Origin: Chamaecyparis obtusa
Lineage: Eukaryota > Streptophyta > Pinopsida > Cupressales > Cupressaceae
DNA: 64,000 nt
Direction of reading: 5' to 3'
Assembly (NCBI GenBank): GCA_027943335.1
Contig: BSBK01002061.1
Span: 62,001-126,000 of the forward strand
The notes beneath the pieces were generated by a model. It was not told the DNA's origin and made no database searches. It was given only the letters and a program-made list of their open reading frames with translations. Below are positions 45,307 to 54,557 of this stretch, one piece after another. How positions within the stretch are numbered: the first letter of the stretch is position 1; each line of letters starts with the position of its first letter. Position numbers and translations under genes: made by a program.

Positions 45307-46214
45307 GTACAGATAAGCCTAAGGCTCTACCGAGTATAAAATTTTTGGGTAAAAATATAGTTGAGGATATAGACCTAGATGAAGAGATAGAGATTCCTAC
45401 ATTAGATTTTGCAAATCTCTCAGCAGACCAGATGCAGAATATAGGTGAGATCCTCCAAAGGAAAGCAAAACAAAAGAAGCTTAAGGAGGAGAGAGACAAA
45501 GAGTATCAAATCATCAAGGATGCTAAGGACATTTTGTCTGATGCATTAGGCATTAAAGTAGACTCCTCCCAGCATGTTTTGTTACAATTGGCAGAAGCAG
45601 TTGAGAAATACAATGAGGACTCATCCGGGACAGAAAAGTTAGTTGAAAGAGCCGAGAAGAGATTCAACAATAAAGTGCTTGAGCACATTGCTCAGCACAT
45701 AGCTATTAACCAAGTGGAATTGTCTTCAGTTTTGTCTAATACAGAGTCTATTTATTCGAATGCTACCTCTCTTTTGGCCAGACTATGCAATTTTGCCGAG
45801 TTCACAAAGGATGTCAAAGATAAAATGAATAAAATGGATGAGGATATGAAGATTAGCATACAGAAGCTGCAACTTGAACCAAGTTCAAGCTCTGCTCATC
45901 ACATGAAAATCTCACATCTATCCAATATGCAGTCTGATCTATTGAAAGAAGACTCAAGGATCCGGTCCACACTGCTAGACATCCAACACATGATCCTTCC
46001 CATCATGAATACAATGTATAAGCACATTGAACATTCCAGAACATTGATTCATGACAATCAGTTCTCCATAGCAGATCACATGATTGAACTCTCTGCAGAA
46101 GTCCAAATTGCAATACAAACATGTAAGATTCTGCAAGAAAGTTGGGACAGAACCCTGGCACTAATAATGAAGGTACATTCTGATTTCTTATCAAATTTTG
46201 AATTCTCTCTGTAA
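45307..46214 (+). CDS. NA-E ORF2, C-terminal part in the +2 frame (frameshifted)
   Basis: About 300 codons are open from 45273 in the next frame to TAA 46212-46214, starting inside the last codons of the 743-codon part. There is no ATG at its start. Its composition (helical, Lys/Glu/Gln/Asp-rich, coiled-coil-like, for example EILQRKAKQKKLKEERDKEY) fits continuation of ORF2 and not a separate gene. With the upstream part the ancestral frame would be about 1,046 codons. Near the C-terminus is a helical stretch with many His and Met. Function unknown. Confidence 0.7.
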
Positions 46215-46451
46215 ATAAATTGTATATGCACCTTTGGCATTATCGTCAAAAAGGGGGAGATATGTATAGAAGGATATGTATACAGTTATAGATTTGTATA
46301 AGAAACAGTTAGCACATTGAAAGGGGGAGACAATGTATAAAGCCCTATAACAAAGACAAATTTTGAAAAATCAAAATAAAACTCAGCATGATTCGGTGTA
46401 TATAAATTTTGGCCAATAAGTGTTTTTGTCACTAATGCCAAAGGGGGAGAT
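46215..46451 (+). promoter_or_regulatory. NA-E 3' untranslated region with three polypurine-tract-like motifs
   Basis: AAAGGGGGAGA occurs at about 46249, 46321 and 46440. The last runs straight into the 3' LTR. GCATTATCGTC and CACTAATGCC, found just before two of them, resemble each other and the LTR start. Several upstream polypurine tracts are a known Sirevirus trait. Confidence 0.8.
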
Positions 46452-47573
46452 TGTTGGCATTAAGCAGTATTGCCACTAGTGACAACACTTATTTGCATTC
46501 TGGATGTAAACCGAGCAGACAGTGCAAACCGAGAAGACAGTGCAAACCGAGCAGACAGTGCAAATCGAGCAGACAGTGCAAACCGAGCAGACAGTGCAAA
46601 CCGAGCAGACAGTGCAAACCGAGCAGACAGTGGAAACCGAGCAAGTTAGTACAAACCGATCAGGACAATGTAAACCGAGTAACATCTTGTCTACCGAGTC
46701 ACCAATGCTTACCGAGTTCAATACCTACCGAGTGATCAGTATGAACCGTGCCTTCACTTCTACCGAGTGCATGACGATGCCGAGTAATGCAGTGGACGCC
46801 GAGTATCAGAAAGTCACCGAGTCAGTGTGAAGGAACCGAGTAACCATATTTGGGCTGACTTAGTAGCACTTATGTTTGTTGGTCAAGCCGACTGTGCAAT
46901 TGTAATTGTAATTAATTGTTTGAGACCTGTATATAAACAATGATGTAGAAATAAAAGAGATATGCACAAGTAATGAAATATATGATATAGAATATATAAA
47001 AGAGTAAGAAAGGCAGAAATAAGCGAATTGCAGAAGGCTTCAGAAGTATAAGATACAGCAAAGACAAATTCATCACAGAAGGTGATCAGTACATCAGCGA
47101 ATCTCATTCAGCAATCCAGTTGCAAAGCAGAGATCTACTGTTTCATTCTAACAGGTGAATCAGTACTAAATCCTTTAACCGGGTAGACTTAACAGTCTTT
47201 GTATAAATCTCTTTACCGAGTGCATACTTCACTGTATGTTTGTAAATCCTTTAACAGGGTGGATTTAGCAATCCTTATTGCTCCTAACAGGGCAGATCAT
47301 CAGAAGTGATCAAATTGTAAGCCTTAACCAGCCAACTTTATTCTGCAGTATTAAAGCTTTGTGGGTTTCATCCCCACCCCAGTTTTACTTTCTTTTGGAA
47401 GGTTTCTGGGTAACCAAATCTATGTGTCATTATTGTGAATGCTTTTAAGTTTCATGCTTTCTGTATGCAAAGGTTAAAAGGTAAAATACATGTTTAAATT
47501 AAGAGAAAATTTGGAGTTACCGATTCACCCCTCCCCTCTCAGTAACTTGGTTAATTCCTGAATATTTCCAACA
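46452..47573 (+). repeat. NA-E 3' LTR
   Basis: A 1,122-bp partner of 40251-41371, about 99 percent identical by eye. It contains the 18-bp array at 46506-46647. It ends TTTCCAACA and is followed by AGTCA. Confidence 0.95.
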
Positions 47574-47578
47574 AGTCA

Positions 47579-48956
47579 TTCCTAAACCAAATGAAGATCC
47601 TCCAAGCTCATTTGAATCTAAATAGATATACAATTTTTTGTTACAGTTGCACTGTACTTGAATTCTATGAAAGAGAGAGCCATGATATCTATTTGTTTGA
47701 ACTCCATGAAACAATGCTAGAACCAAATGAGAAAAAATAAGAAAAAGTAGATTTTTTATCATTAACTAAACCAACCCTAGTCTATGTAACCAACTATCCA
47801 AAACTTTTCATTGAGTGTCATGTTGATCCTTCATGAACAGAGAGATAAAACTCACAACATATATAATGTCAAGTATAGTAGTAGTGATGTACATGAGGTT
47901 CCCAAATGAACTTGTATATAAGGTTTCATATACCTTGGAACTTGCATCTTCCTTGGTTAAGTTCTCACCAAGAGCTATAGGGGTGGCAACTAAAGTGCAT
48001 GACATCATTCTAAACCTCCTCAACAAATCAACTATATCCCTGGATTGATAAATGGATATATCTTTCAAGTATTGTTGCACCTCAATGATAATAAAATAAT
48101 ACATAAGGCCCATATTTTACATCTCAGTTCTTTCTTAATTCAACTCAAAATCTCCATGAGAGGTGTGCTATTGCCTATATAAGTAAGATCATCAACATAA
48201 ATGAGAACACTAAGATTATCATTACTATATTGTTTTATATATAGGGTTGGCTCAAAGGGAATTTTATGGAATCCTTTCCTCAAGAAATAACTACCAATCC
48301 TTGCATACCAAGCATGAAAAGAATGCTTCAACCCATAAAGTATTTTCTTCAACTTGTAAGCAATTATTTTTTACCTATAAATTCATAGTCCATAGGTTGA
48401 TCTACATAGACATCCTTGTTAATGTATATCCAATTAGAAAGGTTGAGTTAACATCAATCTTAATAAACTATCAACTTGTATCATGTAGCAATGGATAAGG
48501 TAATCATGATTGTATCAAAATGAGAAACTAGAGTGAATTTTTATGAATAATCTACTTTAGGTATTTGTATAAATCCTTTAGCAACTAATCGTGCCTTTAA
48601 CTTTTTCACATCTTGACCATCATCATTATATATCACCTTGTAGATCCATTTTCCCTTAGGAAGTTGCAATAATGCCCATGGTTTATGTTTTTTCAATTTC
48701 ATGCATCTCTTCTTTCATAACATCAATCTGTAATTTTTCTTTAACTGTTTCTTTGTACACAGAAGCTTCATCTTGAATTGAACTAAACAAATAAAAATTG
48801 GCAATTGGATTCATAACAGAGATGCTCTAATCAATTTATTTCAAACCTTGTACATTTTAGAAGCTTGGGCATGATGCTAGACTAGAACTATCATTGGAAT
48901 ATGTGCTATCTAGACAACTTGGTGAACTTGAGCTTGGAGGGCTCATGCTTGCTTGG
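47579..48956 (-). pseudogene. COP-H reverse transcriptase and start of RNase H, heavily degraded
   Basis: Minus-strand pieces of Copia RT. From about 48760: VMKEEMHEIEKT, then VKKLKARLVAKGF (about 48600). Then KKILYGLKHSFHAWYARIGS (about 48350), the catalytic LIYVDDLTYIGNS (about 48190) and MGLMYYFIIIEVQQY (about 48113). The segment ends with a remnant of the RNase H start (YLDSNELGGSS, near 47620). Many stops and frame changes are present, and RNase H is shortened before the island at 40250. It is much more decayed than the elements inserted into it. Confidence 0.82.
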
Positions 48957-49670
48957 TGATGCAGGAGCATCTTGTTTTTATGGAAATCCTGGATCAACCA
49001 AAAATATGTTATATCTTGTTTGGCTACTTAGTAGCTTGTTTTTTTTTCTCGATAACTTCTTTTGAGTTATCGGTGAAGTGTTCATGTCGGTCACTAGCGA
49101 GCTTAGTTACCATTTTGTAGTTTACTTTAGAGAGTTGGTTCGGTAGTGTTCTTTACCAAGTTGGTTTGTTGTGTTTAGTGTTGCTCGGTTCCTGACTTCA
49201 CCAACTGGTGGAATTTAATTGTCTAGTGCTAGCCAACATGTGCAGTTAATTTTGGTCATGATATTAATGTTGTGATCACTCATTGGGAAACATGTGGAAC
49301 TAAATATAAGTCATTACTTTCTCCAATGATAGATCTAACAAATCTTTAGAGCTGACCTATTTGGTGGCCTCTTGTATAAATAAGTAGAGATGTTCTAGGA
49401 TTACAGAGTCAGTATGGAGAAAGAAGATAAAATTTCAAGTTTTGGATCCTCGCATGTATGAGGATTATTCTTTAATTGAGTTTGTTTGTATTGTCCATAA
49501 CTGGGAATGCCTAATTGCAATCTGACATGTATAAATTTTGAATGAGTTAGTGAAATATATCTACATCTCTTCTCTCTTTCTATTTTGTTTTTACTTCCAT
49601 TTTGTTGTTCTGCAAGAGGATTGGTAATTAGGAGTGTTGTTGGCCCTATTATCAACCCTATCTTGCATCA
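48957..49670 (+). repeat. LTR-X: solo LTR of the GYP-I family
   Basis: A 714-bp TGATGCAGGAGCATCT...CTTGCATCA repeat similar in layout to 49916-50584. It is flanked by CTTGG (48952-48956) and ATTGG (49671-49675), a target duplication with one mismatch. COP-H coding sequence continues on both sides and no internal region is present, so it is a solo LTR left by recombination. It holds GCTCGG/CGGT motifs near 49070-49195. Confidence 0.8.
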
Positions 49671-49915
49671 ATTGGAGCTCAAGTTTGCACTTGGTCTTGT
49701 GCATAGATGAAGAACACACATATCTTCAATAACTATGATGAGTGGTATGGTTTATTGACCACCTTTCTCACATTTTCATGAGTCAAGATTATAGAATTTG
49801 TATACCTTCGTTACATTAGAATAGCGATACAACATTGGGATTTTACATCCAACTTCTTTCCCTTTTGATCTAGAATATGAACATATGAAGGATAACCAAA
49901 TGTATTGATGCAAGA
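49671..49915 (-). pseudogene. COP-H integrase C-terminal fragment
   Basis: The minus strand reads FGYPSYVHILDQKGKKLDVK near 49910-49850, the conserved C-terminal part of Copia integrase (compare FGCxAYVHIPKxKRxKLDxK). Stops follow. It is cut upstream by GYP-I at 49916, so the N-terminal two thirds of COP-H lie beyond the window or are lost. Confidence 0.75.
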
Positions 49916-50584
49916 GCATCTCAGGTCCTCAGAAATCATGTGTCACCAAAAACATGTTTTTGTTTTCCTGTGTTGCTCGGTTCTTGCTTTGACCAAGTTG
50001 GTTCAGTAGTTGCTCGATTTCCTTTGTGAACTGATTTTGGTCGGTTAATATCTCTCAAGCACTCGGTTAATTCCCTAGCACTTGACAATGCTTGTCTGGT
50101 GCTCAGTTATCCTTGCTTATCGATTTGTTTGTTTTAGTTTCCTGTTGAGGCCAAATCTTGTAATTAATTTTTGTCATGGATTTAATGTTGGTTTCTATCA
50201 TTGGGAAATGTGTGGACCTAGATCTGGTCATTCATTTAGTTGATGGTGGATCTGATGACCGACTTGTTTGGTAGCCTCTTGTATATAATGTAATCTTTGT
50301 TTTTAGTTTTTGGGGAGGATCTTTTAGGACATCAGAGCTAGAAGCTATGAAATAGAATATTGTTTTAGATCCTCGTATGTTGGAGGACTTATGTAGTTGA
50401 ATTATAATATCTGACCTAAACTAGGAAGGCCTTACAGCCCGAAAAGTATGAATCAATTGGAATAAATATATGAAGTTATCTGCATTCTCTCTCTCAAGTG
50501 TGTTTTTGTTTCTTATATGTGTGATCTCTGCAAGGTGGATCTGGTTAGGGTGTGTGGCTACTCTCCCCATCCTCCCTTGCATCA
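49916..50584 (+). repeat. GYP-I 5' LTR
   Basis: 669 bp, TGATGCAAGAGCATCT...CTTGCATCA. It holds a cluster of GCTCGG, GTCGGTTAAT and CTCGGTTAAT motifs at 49975-50120. TATATAATG near 50282 could be a TATA box. Confidence 0.85.
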
Positions 50585-50586
50585 GG

Positions 50587-50598
50587 CGGTATCAGAGT
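50587..50598 (+). other. GYP-I primer binding site (tRNA-iMet-like)
   Basis: CGGTATCAGAGT lies two bases after the LTR, one or two mismatches from the initiator tRNA-Met complement. Confidence 0.75.
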
Positions 50599-50771
50599 GA
50601 GGTGAGATCTAGATCTAGGTTTTCAAACCTAGGTTTGAGGGTTCCTTCTTGTCAAACCCTAGTTTATTTGTTGTGGGGTAGAAGATTGTGATCTGGCCTA
50701 CAATTGCAAAGGGTTTCAAGATGGTTTGTGGGAGGTGAGATGTGGATCTAGGATTACCACACATGTTGAGA

Positions 50772-51722
50772 TAACTTGCTGCTAGATTAGAAGCTGTTGA
50801 GATAGCCCAGAGAAGAGGAAGACATCTTGAAGATGTAAGTGATGATGAAATTGAGGAAGAGCAAGGTGATGTAGAACCTGTACCGGTGATGGAACAAGGT
50901 GAGGAAATATTGTTGAAGGCTTTGACAAATCTGAAGTCTACACCACACTTTAATCCTCCTGAGTATAGTGAAAAATTAGATTTGGATGAATTGGTGGACT
51001 AGATCACCGAGATGGAAAATTAATTTGAATATGAAAATGTCCCTAAGGAAAAGAAGGTGAAAATTGCAAGCACAAAGTTGAAGAGCCATGCATCCTTGTG
51101 GTGGGAGCATCTGTAGTTGGACAGAGAGAGGAAAGGCAAAGACAAAATTAAGGTATGGAATAAGATGGTGAATAACTTGAAAGGAAATTTTTTACCTTGT
51201 GATTATCAGATTAACCTAGTTAGGCAAATGCAAAGTTTGAGGCAGAAAGATAGCTCGGTAAAGAATTATACTGAGGAATTCTATAGATTAGATATCAGAT
51301 TTGGACATGATGAAGATGATGTGGAAAGAATTTCTAGGTACCTGAATGGGTTGAGAGTTTCCATCCAAGAAGAAATCTGTTTGGTTAAGTTGGAGAATAT
51401 TGAAGAAGCCTATCATTTTTCCTTAAAAGCTGAGGAGAAATTGAATAAAAGACATGAGAAAAGACAAAGAGTAGAGGTGGTAGATTTCTTAGAGGAAGAG
51501 GTAGATCTTATGGTGAAAACAATAGATCTGAACCATAAAAGACAAATATGGATAAAGGAGAGATCGAGTGGAAAGTTGAAAGTTCATCTAGAGGAAGAGG
51601 CAATAACTACTGAGGTGATTATAATAGAGGTGGTTTCTGAGGAACTTGTTAAAATTGTGGAGAAGAAGGACATAGGTCATTTGAATGTACACATGCAAGT
51701 AAGAAGGTCAGCAGTAATATAA
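50772..51722 (+). pseudogene. GYP-I gag, broken
   Basis: An acidic N-terminal stretch (DVSDDEIEEEQGDVEPVPVM) precedes the gag core: FNPPEYSEKLDLDELVD, a stop, ASLWWEHL, a stop, VWNKMVNNLKGNFLPCDY and VKNYTEEFYRLDIRFG. This is the Retrotrans_gag pattern of chromoviruses. After about 51480 the frame shifts. In another frame an Arg/Gly-rich stretch and a CCHC knuckle (NCGEEGHRSFEC) can still be seen near 51640-51690, with a TAA inside it. Stops before and inside the core make it inactive. Confidence 0.85.
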
Positions 51723-51772
51723 ATGCTTTGGTGAAAGAAGAGTCACTGAATTAACCTGAGAAGGAAAAGAAC

Positions 51773-52270
51773 TTGATGGTAAGGAGAGCACTTTGGAGTG
51801 AAATTAATAAGGAAGATCCGGTAAGGAAAATTTTGTTCAAGACTAGATGTAGAGTTTCTGATGAAGTGTGGAAGATAATCATTGACAATGGAAGTTGGGA
51901 TAACTTGGCATTTGAGGAAATGGTTACAAAGTTGCAGTTGAAGAGGTTGGAACACCTAAAGCCCTATCAAATTTCATGGATCAAAGATGAACATACACTC
52001 TTGGTAAGTGAAAAATGTTATGTGAATTTGAAAATTAGAAAGTACTAAGATAAGGTGTTATGTGATATCATGCCTATGGATTGTTGTCATATTTTGTTGG
52101 GTAGACCTTGGCAATATGATAGACATGCTATATATGATGGGAGATTTCATAAATATACTATTTGGGCTGATGGGAGAAGACAAGTCTTGTTACCTTTGAT
52201 TCAAGAACCTGTTAGTAATGTTTGTACATCTGTGAAATGTTTCTTGATGGAAGGGAAAATATTTTGTTAA
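51773..52270 (+). pseudogene. GYP-I aspartic protease, broken
   Basis: The active-site loop is IIDNGSWDNLAFEEMVTKL (about 51879). The second half is VLCDIMPMDCCHILLGRPWQ (about 52060-52115), then YDRHAIYDGRFHKYTI. These are standard for Ty3/Gypsy protease in plants. A TAA at 52046 splits it. RT does not follow. Confidence 0.85.
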
Positions 52271-52582
52271 GGATTTGAATGATCAGGATTAAATTGGGAA
52301 AATACTGAAATCTAATTTTTTTTCAAATTTTCCTATGTTTTAGTAAACTACATTTTTGAGGGTCTTTAGTGCATTTGATTCTAGATTTATTGAATACCTT
52401 TCCAGTACATTAAACGGTTCGCAATTCAGAGCTAGGACTAGAAAGTTATGGCTTCTCCAAGTAGACCTAATTTTTATATATAGTTTTTTCATAATGTTTT
52501 ATAGAACTTCGAAGATTTTATTTGTAATAAATATTATGATGCCTCTTCATTTCATTTCCAAGGGATTCTGATGAACCTTGGG
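52271..52582 (+). other. Unassigned AT-rich tail after the GYP-I protease
   Basis: No RT or other domain is seen in any frame. It includes ACGGTTCGCAATTCAGAGC and several T-runs. It may be a deletion product joining protease to a 3' untranslated region, or another insertion whose edge I cannot see. Confidence 0.4.
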
Positions 52583-54044
52583 TGTTAGAATAACTGAGAG
52601 GGGAGTGAATCAGTTAATCATTGTCCCAATACAATATGTATAATCCAAAAAATAAATACTTCAATTTATGTTGCTCAGTAACATAAAATACTTTTACTAT
52701 CTATGCATTTACCGATTACCAGTCTAAAACATATAGCAGTTACTGATCAAATCGAATATGCAACATGTAGATATGACATCAAAACAAATATCACAATCAA
52801 CACATAACACAAGAGATTTAACGTGTAAACCCTATGAAGGGAAAAACCACCTGGGACCGGCAACCCAAAAATATTCACTCTTCTGAAGTGAGGTTGGTGA
52901 AGACCCAACCCTGTTAAAGGTTACAAACACACTGTTAGGTGTGACCTTGTTAGAGGATTTAAGACCAACCATTATTGTCCAACCAGTAGTCACTTTGGGG
53001 TTGATAGGACAACAATGTTCATTCTATGAATGATACATAATAAGAATTTCTTAGTTCACTCGATTAAGAGATTTGACTATGTAAAATGGTTAAATATGTA
53101 ACAGTAGGTGATCTATTTTAATACAACTTCAATTACAAATATATAGATCAATGTTCAGCTCATACAAATCTTTCTGATCAATGTAACATTTCTGATTCAA
53201 CAATATCTCAACTTATTTTCCATTAGTAATTACTCTTTGTCACTCGGTAATGCTCTACAGTAGGGTTCTCCTTAACCAGTGTGATCAAAATTCATGAAAA
53301 CTTGTTCAAGCAATGATTCTACAATTTTCTTTTCTTCCAACATCACACTCATTGTGAAATCTCTAGTCTCTTATATAGACAAGTAAACCATTTTCTTTTT
53401 CTCCATCAAATTTTTCCTCTTAAACATACCTCAGCACTTGTGTCAATAACACATTTGATTCTCATCCATTAGATCTTTCCTGAATTTTGTTAGTCGTTGA
53501 TCTGTGTAACAAACTTTATCTGTTACCTCGAAATAATACACTTTCCAGCTCATCAATCTTATTGACTAAACTAATCATTTAATTCATTCTATTCTTCTTG
53601 GTTAACAAAGAAATGCATCAGTGAACACAAGCTCAGTTTACACTATGCTCGGTATACACTACACTCCGTCGGTGTATACTGAAATGCTTCATCAACCGAC
53701 AACACTTCTTTGTGTCTTTCAGTTCTTTTCCTCATCATAGATGAATGAAACATAATGAAGTCAATATCATAAGGTCATAGACTCATCAACAAGTTACTCA
53801 ATGTATTTTTTATCCTCATCTATCATATCCATCTTCCTCATGTAGATATTTATGTTCTTCATCTCTTTCACTCCTTTTTTACAGATGTTTCGGTATAGTA
53901 ACTTACAAGATAAGTGTTGTCAAACTAGTTGACATCAATGACAACATAATATTGATTTAATCATATTACATATCTATTCAATCAACTCGGTGATCTTAAA
54001 TCATAGATTCTTCAATCAGGTTCTAAATCAGTTGTAGTTCATCA
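52583..54044 (-). repeat. COP-G 3' LTR
   Basis: 1,462 bp, TGTTAGAATAACTGAG...GTTCATCA on the plus strand. The start matches 57774 onward (TGTTAAAATAATTGAG). It contains CTCGGTAATGC, GCTCGGTATACAC and TCGGTGTATAC motifs at 53240-53700, and GTTAAAGGTT/GTTAGAGGATT blocks near 52920-52960. Confidence 0.85.
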
Positions 54045-54557
54045 ATCTCTCCCTTTGGCATTGATGGCATCTCAAGAAATATGAAATATACCATACACAT
54101 ACCAAACATGTATTCTAACACTCTGTGAACAAATGTTGTACAAGCTCTCCCTAGCTTAATATGTTTAATCACTACATTACTCAACAACATTACAAAATAT
54201 AGCTTTGTCATTCTGCAAATATGATCTTTTCTACTCTCTTGTTCTCAGTAACTGATCTTCAATGCTCTCCCTTTCTTCAATTCATCTCTCCCTCAAATAG
54301 TTCTCATTGGTGCATATTGTTTCATATTATTTATCTCTCCCTTTGACAACAATTCCAAAGAAACAAATAAACAAACAACTCTTTAGTAGCCAAGTAACTC
54401 TCTATTGTCTAGTGCATACTCTGTATCTCTGTATACTGATATGCCAATCTGTTCTAGTAGTTTCCACAATCTTAGACATGATCCAAAGTGTGAACTATGT
54501 TGCATCAACATGAATGATCTTTTGATAAGATTAGGCTAATGCAACATCTAGATCACC
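54045..54557 (-). promoter_or_regulatory. COP-G 3' untranslated region with several polypurine-like motifs
   Basis: On the minus strand AAAGGGAGAGAT occurs at the LTR edge (54056-54045) and again near 54342-54331. Related purine runs lie near 54155, 54270 and 54290. No open frame of note. Confidence 0.65.

Larger units (their letters stand above)
40251..47573 (+). mobile_element. NA-E: recent non-autonomous LTR retrotransposon without pol, carrying two unusual ORFs
   Basis: A 7,323-bp plus-strand element flanked by AGTCA at 40246-40250 and 47574-47578. LTRs are 40251-41371 and 46452-47573 and differ at about ten positions. It has a tRNA-iMet primer site, a polypurine tract at the LTR edge and a TATATAAA box in each LTR. 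Between them are ORF1 (coiled coil plus five CCHC knuckles) and ORF2 (about 1,046 codons, unrecognised). I see no protease, integrase, RT or RNase H on either strand. Movement would therefore need proteins from another element, probably a Sirevirus-like Copia judging from LTR and polypurine layout. It cuts COP-H. Confidence 0.93.
49916..52582 (+). mobile_element. GYP-I: Ty3/Gypsy element, 5' part only
   Basis: A plus-strand element with 5' LTR 49916-50584, primer site, gag and protease. Recognisable coding ends near 52270. COP-G interrupts it at 52583 and the rest is outside the window or missing. The gag/PR type (WWEHL, FLPCDYQ, LLGRPWQYDR) fits the chromovirus side of Ty3/Gypsy. It cuts the integrase of COP-H; the target duplication cannot be checked. 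Confidence 0.85.

Noticed and set aside
43075..46214. NA-E ORF2 as a captured host gene with known function
   Set aside because: I do not recognise any host family in it and see no intron remnants. Capture remains possible but is not supported.
50470..50691. 73-codon frame at the GYP-I LTR end
   Set aside because: It spans the LTR end and primer site, so it is not a separate gene.
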